From Bordetella genomosp. 9 (GTDB taxonomy: Bacteria; Pseudomonadota; Gammaproteobacteria; Burkholderiales; Burkholderiaceae_B), in NCBI RefSeq assembly GCF_002119725.1, contig NZ_CP021109.1:2356001-2420000 (forward strand): 64,000 nt of DNA, in the 5' to 3' direction. The notes below the pieces were generated by a model. The model saw only the letters and a program-made list of their open reading frames with translations, was not told the origin of the DNA and made no database searches. A program made the translations under genes and the position numbers. Of this stretch, positions 41,508-49,742 are shown one piece after another. How positions within the stretch are numbered: position 1 is the first letter of the stretch; each line of letters opens with the position of its first letter.

Positions 41508-42188
41508 CTATCCCTGGCTGGGCATCACGCAGCCTTGCGCCTTCAAGCGCGCGTCAACCCACGACGTATCGAGCTTGCCGGCGGCGATCTGCGCCATGGT
41601 CTGTTCTTCCGCCGCATGCTTGGCCGAAGCCGCCTGGTACAGCGCATCGGTCTGGTCGTACGGGACGCACAGCAAGCCGTCTTCGTCGCCCACGATCAGG
41701 TCGCCGGGCTCGATCGTCATACCGTCCAGCGCGATCGTGCAATTGATTTCGCCCGGGCCATCCTTGTACGGCCCGCGATGCGTGATGCCGGCGGCATAGA
41801 CGGGAAACGGATTGCGGCGGATGGTGCCGGCGTCGCGGATGGCGCCGTTGATGACAATGCCCGCGATGCCGCGCGACGCGGCGTAGGTGGTCATGATTTC
41901 GCCGATGATGGCGTTGGTCAGGTCGCCGCCGGCGTCGACCACGATGACGTCGCCGGGAACCGCCAGGTCCAGCGCCTTGTGCACCATCAGGTTATCGCCA
42001 GGGCGGCAGCGCACCGTCAGCGCCGGACCGGCCAGCACCGTGCCGTCGTGCATGGGACGCAGGCGGGCGCCGCCGGCGGTCATGCGCGACATGCAGTCGC
42101 TGATGTTGGCCACGGGAATGCGGCGGAATTGTTCGACGACGGCCGCACTGACGGCGCGCTTGCGGGTGTGGATTTCGAAGCCGATCAT
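41508..42188 (-). CDS. RraA-like / 4-hydroxy-4-methyl-2-oxoglutarate (or carboxy-hydroxy-oxoadipate) aldolase
   Basis: A 226-residue protein. VANISDCMSRMTAGGARLRPMHDG opens the RraA fold. GDNLMVHKALDLAVPGDVIVVDAGGD and GIAGIVINGAIRDAGTIR (Arg/Asp near residues 118-119) form the class II pyruvate-aldolase site. Members cleave 4-hydroxy-4-methyl-2-oxoglutarate or 4-carboxy-4-hydroxy-2-oxoadipate. The extended C terminus differs from the RNase E inhibitor RraA. TAGGAG precedes ATG 42188. It converges on gntR with an 11-bp gap. Confidence 0.82.
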   Translation of the reverse strand: MIGFEIHTRKRAVSAAVVEQFRRIPVANISDCMSRMTAGGARLRPMHDGTVLAGPALTVRCRPGDNLMVHKALDLAVPGDVIVVDAGGDLTNAIIGEIMTTYAASRGIAGIVINGAIRDAGTIRRNPFPVYAAGITHRGPYKDGPGEINCTIALDGMTIEPGDLIVGDEDGLLCVPYDQTDALYQAASAKHAAEEQTMAQIAAGKLDTSWVDARLKAQGCVMPSQG

Positions 42189-42227
42189 GCCGGCGCTCCT
42201 ACAGAAGTGAATCAAAGGGAATGCATT

Positions 42228-42252
42228 CCGGCGTTTTCCGGGGAAGCGCCGG
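42228..42252. other. Intercistronic hairpin between Bug and RraA-like genes
   Basis: CCGGCG (42228-42233) pairs with CGCCGG (42247-42252), and the stem extends inward through TTTT/GGAAG with wobble pairs. It could reduce read-through from the Bug gene into the aldolase gene, or stabilise mRNA ends. Confidence 0.45.
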
Positions 42253-42309
42253 CGCAGACGGGTAATCACCGGTCCGCCGCGAAGGCGATGGTAGCCGATC
42301 GCGGGCCGC

Positions 42310-42338
42310 GGGTTCGGCGGCAGGGTTCGGCGGCAGGG
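42310..42338. repeat. 13-bp tandem repeat, 2.2 copies
   Basis: GGGTTCGGCGGCA occurs twice head to tail, followed by GGG, in the gap between the Bug and RraA-like genes. It looks like recent slippage. Confidence 0.6.
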
Positions 42339-42377
42339 TGCGCCGGCGACCGGCCCGCGGCAAAACCAGGGCCGGCC

Positions 42378-43346
42378 CTACTGCTTGGGAATGCCGGCCT
42401 CCTGGACGACCTTGCCGAAGGTTTCGTAGTCCGCGCGATAGCGCTGCGCCAGATCCTGCGGCGTGCCCTTCATGACGCTGTAGCCGGCGTCTTCCAGCTT
42501 GTGGATCAGCTCCGGCTTTTCCAGGCTGCGGTTCAGCGCGGTGTTCAGCGTCGCGACCACGTCGTCCGGCGTCTTGCCCGGCGCCATCAAGCCCCACCAG
42601 ATGGTCTGGGTAATGGAGTTGAAACCGCTTTCGGCGAACGTGGGCACGTCGGGCAAGGCCGGGGACCGTTCGTCGGCCACCACGGCCAGGGCGCGCACCT
42701 TGCCGCCGCGAATCTGCGGCAACAGCGATGCGACCGAGCCGGTGTAGAGGTCGATGCGGCCGCTCATCAGGTCCGGGAAGGCCTGGGCCCAGCCGCGATA
42801 CGGCACGTGCATCAGCTCCATGCCGGCGGCCTTGCGCCACAGGTAGCCGATCAAATCGCCGCTGCCGCCGATACCCGGAATGCCCAGCGACACGCGGCCC
42901 GGCTTGGCCTTGGCGGCTTTCACGACATCGTCCAGCGTCTTGTACGGCGAATCGGGCAGCACCACGAAGACGCTGGGCGACGAGGCCACCAGGCCGACCG
43001 GCTTGAAGTCCTTGAAGGTGTCGTAAGGCAGCTTGTTGTACAGCCAGGGGTTCAGCACGATGTTGTCGGTCTGCGCCATGACCAGGGTGTGCCCGTCGGG
43101 CCGGGCGCGCGCCGTCGCATCCAGGGCCAGGTTGCCGCCGGCGCCCGGCTTGTTCTCCACCACGATGTTCCAGCCGGTGTCCTGGCTGATCGCCGCGCCG
43201 ACCATGCGGGTCAGCGTATCGGTGCCGCCGCCGGGCGGGAATGGCGAGATAAAGGTGATGGGCCCGCCGCCCAGGTCGGCCGCGCCGGCCGTCGCGGCCA
43301 GCGCCGCCAATGCCGCGGTGGCGGCCAGTCGTTTCAATGCACGCAT
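42378..43346 (-). CDS. Bug/TctC-family periplasmic solute-binding protein
   Basis: A 322-residue Bug protein. Signal peptide MRALKRLAATAALAALAATAGAA is followed by PITFISPFPPGGGTDTLTRMV. VVENKPGAGGNLALDATARARPDGH and VPYRGWAQAFPDLMSGRIDLYTG are the family loops. ATG 43346 is preceded by GAGGAA. It lies between the DUF1932 dehydrogenase and RraA-like aldolase genes, so it probably captures the acid they degrade. Confidence 0.92.
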   Translation of the reverse strand: MRALKRLAATAALAALAATAGAADLGGGPITFISPFPPGGGTDTLTRMVGAAISQDTGWNIVVENKPGAGGNLALDATARARPDGHTLVMAQTDNIVLNPWLYNKLPYDTFKDFKPVGLVASSPSVFVVLPDSPYKTLDDVVKAAKAKPGRVSLGIPGIGGSGDLIGYLWRKAAGMELMHVPYRGWAQAFPDLMSGRIDLYTGSVASLLPQIRGGKVRALAVVADERSPALPDVPTFAESGFNSITQTIWWGLMAPGKTPDDVVATLNTALNRSLEKPELIHKLEDAGYSVMKGTPQDLAQRYRADYETFGKVVQEAGIPKQ

Positions 43347-43467
43347 TGTCTTCCTCACTCTGCTTGTTATGGGGGCGCGGCGCGCGGTCTGCCGCGACGC
43401 CGGCCCTGCTCCGCTGTTTCCGTTTCCGGACGGCATTCCACCACATCCGGATCCGGCGTTCATTCGA

Positions 43468-44382
43468 TCATGACGCGACCTTCGCGCGATCCGCTTCGGC
43501 GGCACCGTCCTGCGCGGCCAGCGTCGCCAGCCAGGCCAGTCGCGCGGGCACGGTATCCGGCAGGTCCAGCGGCGCGCCGCCATGGCGCGCGGCCTCGATG
43601 CCGCGTGCCGTGCGCGCGAACAGGCGCTCTACTCCGTCCAGCACCAGGGGCTGCAGCCCGGCCTGCGCCAATTGTTCGCGGGCCTCGCGCACTTCGGCCA
43701 AGCGCCGTGGCGCATGCAGCACGTGCGAACGGACGAAGGAATCCATGAAACGCGTCAGCGGCATGCGGTCGATGTCGGCGAGCACTTCGTACAGGGCATC
43801 GCGCAAGCCCAGGCTTTCGGCGGCGACCAGGCATTCCACCGTCAGGCTTTCCATGCCCTTGGTCATGATGCTGCGCAACAGCTTCAAGCGCACCGCATCG
43901 CCGGCCTGGCCCGCAATGGCCTGCGCCGGCGCGCCGCAACCGCCCGTGAAGGCCGCCGCGGCCTGTGCGCCGGTGCCGGCGCAAAGCAGCGGCGTGCGCT
44001 CGGCCAGCAAGGCGATGGCCCCCATGATGGCCACGTCGGCGAAGGGCACGCCTTTTTCGGCCGCCACCGCCGCGGCGGCGCGCATGTCGGCCGCGCTGGC
44101 CGTGGTGAAGTCCGCGTACAGCGCGTCGGCGCGCAGATAAGGCAGCGCCCGTTCGGCGATCGCTTTCGCGGCATGGCCGTATACGGCCGACACAACGATG
44201 TCGGCCTCGGCGAGCCAGGGCCCCGGCGCCGCGTACAAGGCCGCGCCATGGTTTTGCGCCCGGGCCTGCATGTCCGCGTCCTGCCGCAGCTCGCAGATCG
44301 CATGAATCGTATGGCCCGCCTTGCGCCACGCGGCGGCGTAGCAATGCCCCACCTCGCCGCATCCCAGCAGTGCAATTTTCAT
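43468..44382 (-). CDS. NAD(P)-dependent dehydrogenase with DUF1932 C-terminal domain (6-phosphogluconate-dehydrogenase-like)
   Basis: A 304-residue protein. MKIALLGCGEVGHCYAAAWRKAGH is the Rossmann start. FADVAIMGAIALLAERTPLLCAG and KLLRSIMTKGMESLTVECLVAAESLG contain the beta-hydroxyacid dehydrogenase Lys region, and the DUF1932 helices follow. It would oxidise a hydroxyacid to a ketoacid using NAD(P). ATG 44382 matches the Rossmann start but has a weak ribosome site. An in-frame start at 44451 would add 23 residues. It is divergent from the D-2-hydroxyacid dehydrogenase. Confidence 0.82.
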   Translation of the reverse strand: MKIALLGCGEVGHCYAAAWRKAGHTIHAICELRQDADMQARAQNHGAALYAAPGPWLAEADIVVSAVYGHAAKAIAERALPYLRADALYADFTTASAADMRAAAAVAAEKGVPFADVAIMGAIALLAERTPLLCAGTGAQAAAAFTGGCGAPAQAIAGQAGDAVRLKLLRSIMTKGMESLTVECLVAAESLGLRDALYEVLADIDRMPLTRFMDSFVRSHVLHAPRRLAEVREAREQLAQAGLQPLVLDGVERLFARTARGIEAARHGGAPLDLPDTVPARLAWLATLAAQDGAAEADRAKVAS

Positions 44383-44543
44383 TTTTGAAAGTACATAAAA
44401 AAAACAATGTGCTTTATATCGCGCCCTGTTTTGCGTTATCACTTCGGGCAAACCCCTATATGAAATACATAACTAATACATTTTCATGATGGCCGGTTGG
44501 CCCACCGCCACATCACCAAAACAACTCCAGGAGACGCCGCGCG
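44383..44543. promoter_or_regulatory. AT-rich divergent promoter region with direct repeats
   Basis: AATACAT occurs at 44464-44470 and 44475-44481, 11 bp apart (one helical turn). The related TGAAAGTACAT lies at 44386-44396, mirrored in style by ATGAAATACAT at 44460-44470. The AT content is well above the surroundings. These repeats are candidate sites for the nearby GntR protein. Confidence 0.5.
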
Positions 44544-45593
44544 ATGCGCACCTCAGCCCCTTGCGACAACACCCCTTACAACATCTGCCGGCTCGATCTG
44601 TGGGTCGATCCGGTTTTTGACGAGCTGGTCGCGGCTTCCGGCGTGGCCTCGCTGACGGTGCTGCCCAGCCGCGGCGACGATGCCCGCACCCTGGCCGGCC
44701 TGCGCAGCGCGCACGCCTACCATGTCTCGGCCGCCAAGGACGAACTGCCCCGCCCTTGGTTCGTATCGCGCGAATTGATCCGCGAATGTCCCGGACTGGT
44801 TTGCGTGTCTTCGTCGGGCGCGGGCTTCGACACCATCGACGTCGAGGCCTGCACGGAAGCCGGCATCGCGGTCGTGAACCAGGCCGGAATGAACGCGTAT
44901 TCCGTGGCGGAGATGACCTTCGCGCTGCTGCTGGCGCTGGAGCGGCGCGTGGTTCTTTCGCACAACCGTCTGCGCACCGAAAACGGCTTCACGCGCGAAT
45001 CGCTGATGGGCCATGAGATCCGCGGCAAGCGGATCGGCCTGATCGGCATCGGCCAGATCGGCCGGCGCGTTGCGGAAATCGCCAAGGGTTTCGGCATGCA
45101 CGTCATGGCGTTCGATCCGCTGCTGGATGCGGACACGATCCGCGCGCGCGGCGCCGAACCGGCCGATTTCGAGACGCTGTTGAAGCACGCCGACATCGTC
45201 TCGCTGCACTGCCCGCTGGATGCCCGCACGCGCGGCATGTTCGGCGCGGCGCAATACGCGGCCATGAAACCGGGCGCCCTGTTCCTGACCACCGCGCGCG
45301 GCGGCATCCATGACGAAGACGCGCTGCACGCCGCGCTGGTGTCCGGCCATCTGGGCGGCGCCGGCCTGGACGTGTGGCTGCGCGAGCCGCCCGGCAACGA
45401 TGCGCCCCTGCTGCAACTGTCCAACGTGGTGGCCACCTTCCATACCGGGGGCGTCACGCACGAGGCGCGCCGCAGCGTGGCGCGCGGTTCGGCCGAGCAG
45501 CTTCTGATGATGTTCAGAGGCGAACGTCCGCCGCGGCTCGTGAACCCGGAGGTCTGGGAACGGGCAGCGGCGCGCATTGCGAAGCTGGCCTAG
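44544..45593 (+). CDS. D-isomer-specific 2-hydroxyacid dehydrogenase
   Basis: A 349-residue NAD-dependent enzyme. GKRIGLIGIGQIGRRVAEIAKGFG (about residues 161-184) is the Rossmann motif. Catalytic residues are visible as Arg in TTARGG, Glu in VWLREPPG and His in FHTGGVTH. The usual 'His-Cys-Pro-L' strand appears as SLHCPLDARTRGMFG. It interconverts 2-hydroxyacids and 2-oxoacids. It heads the plus-strand operon, with a Bug protein next. Confidence 0.9.
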   Translation: MRTSAPCDNTPYNICRLDLWVDPVFDELVAASGVASLTVLPSRGDDARTLAGLRSAHAYHVSAAKDELPRPWFVSRELIRECPGLVCVSSSGAGFDTIDVEACTEAGIAVVNQAGMNAYSVAEMTFALLLALERRVVLSHNRLRTENGFTRESLMGHEIRGKRIGLIGIGQIGRRVAEIAKGFGMHVMAFDPLLDADTIRARGAEPADFETLLKHADIVSLHCPLDARTRGMFGAAQYAAMKPGALFLTTARGGIHDEDALHAALVSGHLGGAGLDVWLREPPGNDAPLLQLSNVVATFHTGGVTHEARRSVARGSAEQLLMMFRGERPPRLVNPEVWERAAARIAKLA

Positions 45594-45601
45594 TTTCGCC
45601 G

Positions 45602-45623
45602 GCCGTGCCGCGGCCGGCACGGC
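45602..45623. other. Intercistronic hairpin, 8-bp stem
   Basis: GCCGTGCC (45602-45609) pairs with GGCACGGC (45616-45623) around GCGGCC, just after the dehydrogenase stop and before the Bug gene. There is no T-run, so it is more likely an mRNA processing or stability element. Confidence 0.5.
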
Positions 45624-45681
45624 ACCCCACAGCCTGCTCGAAGATAGGTCCACACCAGAACCCCACAGGAGGAGACTCACC

Positions 45682-46680
45682 ATGAAGCAGTCCCATACAC
45701 GCCGCGGTTTCTGCCGCGCCGCCGCCGGCGCGGCCTTGATGGCCGCCACGCTCGGGCTTGCCGCGCACGCGCAGGCGGCCGGCTATCCGGAACGTCCGAT
45801 CAACATGATCGTGTCCTATGGACCGGGCGGCGGCACCGATCTGGTGGCGCGCATGATGGCGCCCTTTCTGCAGAAGTACCTGGGCAACGACGCGCACATC
45901 ATCGTGCTGAATCGCCCCGGCGCCGGGGGCGCCATCGGCTTTGGCGAAATCGCGCGTGCGCAGCCGGATGGCTACACCATCGGCTTCATCAACACGCCCA
46001 ATCTGCTGACCATCCCGATCGAGCGCAAGACGCCTTTTACCTGGAAGCAGTTCGACCTGCTGGGCAATCTGATCGACGACCCCGGCTCCTTCGCCGTGCT
46101 GAATTCCAGTCCCATCAAATCCCTTGCCGACCTGGCCGACTACGCCAAAGCGCATCCGGGCGCGGTGACGGTGGGCACCACGGGCGCCGGCTCGGACGAC
46201 CATCTGGCGATGCTGCGCTTTGAGCGCGCCACGGGCGTGAAGCTCAGCCATATCCCGTACAAGGGCGCCGGCGAAGTGCGGCAGGCCGTCTCCAGCGGCG
46301 AAATCATGGTGGGCGCCATCAACGTGGGCGAGGTGCTGCAGTACCAGAAAGGCGGCACGCCGGTCCGCTTCCTGGGCCAGATGGCGGACACGCGGTCCCC
46401 GGCCCTGCCCGATGTGCCGACCTTCAAAGAGCAAGGCTACGACGTGGTGCTGGCGTCCCTGCGCGGGCTGGCGGCGCCCAAGGGCCTGCCGCCGGACGTG
46501 CGGGAAAAGCTGGTCGCCGCCGTCGCCAGGACGGTCCAGGATCCCGAATTCCAGGCCAAGGCGCGCGATCTGTTCGCGCCGCTGCGGTACTTGCCGCCGC
46601 AGGAATACGCCAAGGAACTGGAAGCCGGAGAGGCGTCCTTCCAGGCGCTGTGGAAGGTGGCGCCCTGGGCGGAGAAGTAA
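45682..46680 (+). CDS. Bug/TctC-family periplasmic solute-binding protein
   Basis: A 332-residue Bug protein. The signal peptide begins MKQSHTRRGFCRAAAGAALM, with a twin-Arg-like RRGFC, and mature YPERPINMIVSYGPGGGTDLVARMM follows. Its second ligand loop HIPYKGAGEVRQAVSSGEIMVGAI departs from the common AP-x-x-D pattern, so its ligand may differ. AGGAGGAGAC is a very strong ribosome site. It converges on the MotB-like gene. Confidence 0.92.
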   Translation: MKQSHTRRGFCRAAAGAALMAATLGLAAHAQAAGYPERPINMIVSYGPGGGTDLVARMMAPFLQKYLGNDAHIIVLNRPGAGGAIGFGEIARAQPDGYTIGFINTPNLLTIPIERKTPFTWKQFDLLGNLIDDPGSFAVLNSSPIKSLADLADYAKAHPGAVTVGTTGAGSDDHLAMLRFERATGVKLSHIPYKGAGEVRQAVSSGEIMVGAINVGEVLQYQKGGTPVRFLGQMADTRSPALPDVPTFKEQGYDVVLASLRGLAAPKGLPPDVREKLVAAVARTVQDPEFQAKARDLFAPLRYLPPQEYAKELEAGEASFQALWKVAPWAEK

Positions 46681-46711
46681 GCCGGGTTGCGGATGCTCGC
46701 CCCGGCGCGGC

Positions 46712-47584
46712 TTATTGCGGCGCGCTGGGATCGATGCGCATGATCAGCTCGACGCGCCGGTTTGCCGCCCTGCCCGCCGGCGTGTCGTTGCTTTCCAGCG
46801 GCTTGGTGTCGGCATAGCCGACGGCGCGCAGGCGTTGCGGGTCCACGCCGTCGTTGACCAGCTCCCGCAGCACCGATGTGGCGCGGCTGGCCGACAGGTC
46901 CCAGTTCGATGCGAATTGCCGCGTCAGAATCGGCACGTTGTCGCTGTGGCCTTCCACCGACACCGGATACTTGCTGCGGTTGATCACCGTCGCGAGCTTC
47001 TTGATCAGCGGCACGCCTTCCTTGCTGAGGGTGGCCTGGCCCGAGGTGAACAGCAGCTCGTTGCTGATGCGGAAGCTGACGGACTGGCGATTGATCTGCA
47101 CGTCGACCGATTTGCCGAGCTCCGTCAGGCCCAGCTGTTCGGCGGTGGGCATCTTGACCGGCTTGGCGGGCTTTTCCAGGGGCTCGGCCGGTGCGGTGAC
47201 GGCCGGCTCCGCCGGTTCCGAGTCGGGCAGATCGGCCCACGCCGCGGGGATGGCCGGCAGGTCCTTGGCCCACGCGGGATCGGGCGCGGGCGGCAGCTTC
47301 GCCAAGGTGACGCCGGCGGCCACTTCCGGCGGGTGCGCCGACAGGCCGGGGCCGAGCCGGGTCAGGGCCAGCATGACGACGAACAAGGCCAGCAGCAGCG
47401 TGATCAGGTCCAGATAAGTCATCAGCCAGTTGTCCGGCTCCCGGTCCAGGGTTTCCGGCACATGCCAGCGCTCGTAGCGATTGCGATGGATGGCCTGACG
47501 CCGGTCGCGGCGACGGCGTTCTTCTTCCGCCTTGCGCTGCGCCGCGATGTCGATCCACGACGTGCGGGTCGGGTTGGCGCTCAT
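46712..47584 (-). CDS. MotB-like protein with OmpA domain
   Basis: A 290-residue protein. A long basic cytoplasmic N terminus is followed by one helix, WLMTYLDLITLLLALFVVMLA, with the proton-channel Asp near residue 59. A Pro/Ala-rich linker leads to an OmpA peptidoglycan-binding domain containing VEGHSDNVPI and NWDLSASRATSVLRELV. It is stator-like. The gene is preceded by the MotA-like gene with an ATGA overlap, away from any flagellar operon. Confidence 0.88.
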   Translation of the reverse strand: MSANPTRTSWIDIAAQRKAEEERRRRDRRQAIHRNRYERWHVPETLDREPDNWLMTYLDLITLLLALFVVMLALTRLGPGLSAHPPEVAAGVTLAKLPPAPDPAWAKDLPAIPAAWADLPDSEPAEPAVTAPAEPLEKPAKPVKMPTAEQLGLTELGKSVDVQINRQSVSFRISNELLFTSGQATLSKEGVPLIKKLATVINRSKYPVSVEGHSDNVPILTRQFASNWDLSASRATSVLRELVNDGVDPQRLRAVGYADTKPLESNDTPAGRAANRRVELIMRIDPSAPQ

Positions 47585-48561
47585 GAACGCTGGGACGTGA
47601 CGCGGCCGCGCAGCGCGGCTTCACGCAGCAATTGTTCGGTGGACAAGGTGGGCGCCGTGCGCGTCGACGTCCTGGCTGCAGCCGACGCGGTGGACGACGC
47701 CGTGGACGAGGCGGCGGCGGATCCGGCGCCGGCCCTGGCGGACCTGGATCCCGCAGGCGCCGCCGCCTTGCCGCGCGCCTTCTTCGGCGGCTGCACGCGG
47801 ATTTCGTCTTCGACGTTTTCCATGAAGGAATTCAGCGTTTCCCGCACCATCGCGGGGCCGCGGCGCTCGCACATCATCGAGATGCCCTGCAGCACCATGT
47901 TCATCAGCACCAGGCGCTGCTCGGTGCGCCGCTCCAGCTTGATGGCGATGGGCTTGCAGATCAGGTTGGCGACCAGGATGCCGTAGAACGTGGCGATCAG
48001 CGCGATGCCCATCTGCTTGCCGATCACGTCCATGCCCTGCGAACCCAGGACGGTCATCAGGTTGACCAGCCCGATCAGGGTGGCCAGCATGCCGAAGGCC
48101 GGCGCGAAGCTGGCCATGGTGCGGAACATCTGCGCCTCGGCCTGCTCGCGCGCCCGCATGCGGGCGATGCGCCATTGCAGCAATTCGACGATCTGTTCTT
48201 CCGGCGTGTTGTCGATGATCAGCTGCACGCCGGTGCGCAGGAAGGGGTTGGAGACGTCCTGCAGGGCGCGTTCCACGGCATGCACGTCCGCGCCCGCCCA
48301 GCTATGCGCCAGGGAGACCAGCTCGTCGATGTCGCGCTGGGTGTCCACCTTTTCGTCGCGAAAGACGATGCGCAGCAACGGAACGATGCGGCGGATTTCC
48401 GCGAGCGGATAGCCGATGAACAGCGCGGCGGCCGTGCCGCCCAGCACGATCCCCAGGCCGGGCAGGTTGACGAAGGCGATCGCCTGCGGGGCCGAGGTGA
48501 AAATGGCGGCGGCCAGGGTCACGACGGCGACGGCGATACCGATCAGGGTCGATTTATTCAT
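47581..48561 (-). CDS. MotA-like stator protein with Ala/Ser/Thr-rich C-terminal extension
   Basis: A 326-residue membrane protein. MNKSTLIGIAVAVVTLAAAIF and LPGLGIVLGGTAAALFIGYPL are the first two helices. FRTMASFAPAFGMLATLIGLVNLMTVLG and MGIALIATFYGILVANLICKPIAIKLERR are the conserved inner pair of MotA/PomA. After about residue 260 there is a 65-residue Ala/Ser/Thr/Arg-rich tail not seen in standard MotA. It forms an ion-driven stator with the MotB-like partner. PomA-like features suggest Na+ or H+. Confidence 0.88.
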   Translation of the reverse strand: MNKSTLIGIAVAVVTLAAAIFTSAPQAIAFVNLPGLGIVLGGTAAALFIGYPLAEIRRIVPLLRIVFRDEKVDTQRDIDELVSLAHSWAGADVHAVERALQDVSNPFLRTGVQLIIDNTPEEQIVELLQWRIARMRAREQAEAQMFRTMASFAPAFGMLATLIGLVNLMTVLGSQGMDVIGKQMGIALIATFYGILVANLICKPIAIKLERRTEQRLVLMNMVLQGISMMCERRGPAMVRETLNSFMENVEDEIRVQPPKKARGKAAAPAGSRSARAGAGSAAASSTASSTASAAARTSTRTAPTLSTEQLLREAALRGRVTSQRS

Positions 48562-48728
48562 GAATGCGGGCCAGTGAAAAGGCGGCCGGTTCGGAAGCGG
48601 TGAGCTCGCCCGATACCCGGGACCGGCTCATTCTAGTGACGTCGGCCGCCGCCCAACGCCGCTAAAAGCGGCACAAAAACCCCCGAAACCGGCTCGTTGG
48701 GGCGCGGCGCAAGACCGGTGACGTAGAA

Positions 48729-48742
48729 TCGATCGCGATCGA
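48729..48742. promoter_or_regulatory. 14-bp perfect palindrome upstream of the IclR gene
   Basis: TCGATCG joined to CGATCGA, 23 bp before the IclR start codon. Its place suits autoregulation. The wider 204-bp divergent spacer also has GCCGCT-AAA-AGCGGC at about 48658-48672. Confidence 0.5.
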
Positions 48743-48765
48743 ACCGTTCTCCAGGACTAGAAGAA

Positions 48766-49614
48766 ATGGCCAGGACGCCCGCCGCGCGCCGCCCTTCCCC
48801 CGACGCCGTACCGCCGGAAAAACCGGCCAGACAAAGCAACCCCAGCCAGGTCATGTCGTTTTCCAAGATGCTGAGCATCCTGGAATGCTATTCGCGCCGC
48901 GACCGGGCCCTGAGCGTGATGCAGATCGCCGAACGCACCGGCCTGCCCCGGCCCACCGTCCACCGGCTGGTGGCGTCGCTGCGCAGCATCGGTTTCATCG
49001 AGCAGGACCGCGACCGCGAACGCTACCGCCTGGGCCTGAAGATTTTCGAGCTGGGCAACGTCGTGCTGGCGAATATGGACCTGCAGCGCGAGGCCGAAGA
49101 AAACATCGCCGCCCTGGTGCGCGGCACCGGGCTGGGCGTGCATCTGGGCGTGTTCGACGGCTTCGAAATCGTGATGGTCAAGCGGGCCGAGCCGGGCGGC
49201 AAGCAATTGAACCGCATCGTGACGCTGGAAAGCGCCTCGGTGCATTGCAGCGCCACGGGCAAGGCGACCCTGGCCTATCAGCCGGAACGCATCATCGAGC
49301 GCGTGATCGACCAGGGCCTGCCCGCCTACACGCGCAACACCATCACGTCGCCCGCCATCCTGCGGCAGCAACTGGCCCAGGTGCGCGAACGCGGCTACTC
49401 CATCGACCACGGCGAAAGCGAGGAGTGGCGCCATTGCGTCGCGGCGCCCATCCGCAATGCCGCCGGCCGAGTCTTCGCCGCCATCAGCCTGACCGGGCCG
49501 CGCGAACGCCTGCACGCGGATGCCGAAGCGGATTTCGCCGCGCTGGTGCGCCGCAACGCCGACGATATCTCCCGCAAGCTGGGCTACGTCGCGGACGCCG
49601 TCGACGCCTGTTGA
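48766..49614 (+). CDS. IclR-family transcriptional regulator
   Basis: A 282-residue regulator. MLSILECYSRRDRALSVMQIAERTGLPRPTVHRLVASLRSIGFI is the DNA-binding domain. The effector domain includes SVHCSATGKATLAY and GYSIDHGESEEWRHCVAAPIRN, where the usual IclR Cys/His and Asp/Glu contacts sit. It lies directly upstream of the lyase/permease/kinase genes and most likely controls them through the dyads at 49687-49727. Confidence 0.92.
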   Translation: MARTPAARRPSPDAVPPEKPARQSNPSQVMSFSKMLSILECYSRRDRALSVMQIAERTGLPRPTVHRLVASLRSIGFIEQDRDRERYRLGLKIFELGNVVLANMDLQREAEENIAALVRGTGLGVHLGVFDGFEIVMVKRAEPGGKQLNRIVTLESASVHCSATGKATLAYQPERIIERVIDQGLPAYTRNTITSPAILRQQLAQVRERGYSIDHGESEEWRHCVAAPIRNAAGRVFAAISLTGPRERLHADAEADFAALVRRNADDISRKLGYVADAVDAC

Positions 49615-49680
49615 ACCCGCCCCCTGAATGCCTTCCTGCGCGCGGCAGGCGGCTGCGCTCGTCTTTTTTCGGGACGGCGC

Positions 49681-49727
49681 TTGACAACATTGCGCGCAAT
49701 GTCCAATATGCGAACAACATGTTCGCA
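49681..49727 (+). promoter_or_regulatory. Promoter with two operator-like dyads before the DHDPS-family gene
   Basis: A consensus -35 TTGACA (49681-49686) is followed after 17 bp by CAATAT (49704-49709). The perfect 16-bp palindrome ACATTGCGCGCAATGT (49687-49702) fills the spacer. TGCGAAC-AACAT-GTTCGCA (49709-49727) covers the start region. An IclR repressor bound here would block RNA polymerase. Confidence 0.7.
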
Positions 49728-49742
49728 ATACGGAGGAGAGAC

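Noticed and set aside
46712-48561. TolQ/ExbB or flagellar operon core
   Set aside because: The Asp-containing helix plus OmpA domain is MotB-like, but no flagellar genes accompany it, so it is reported as MotAB-like only.
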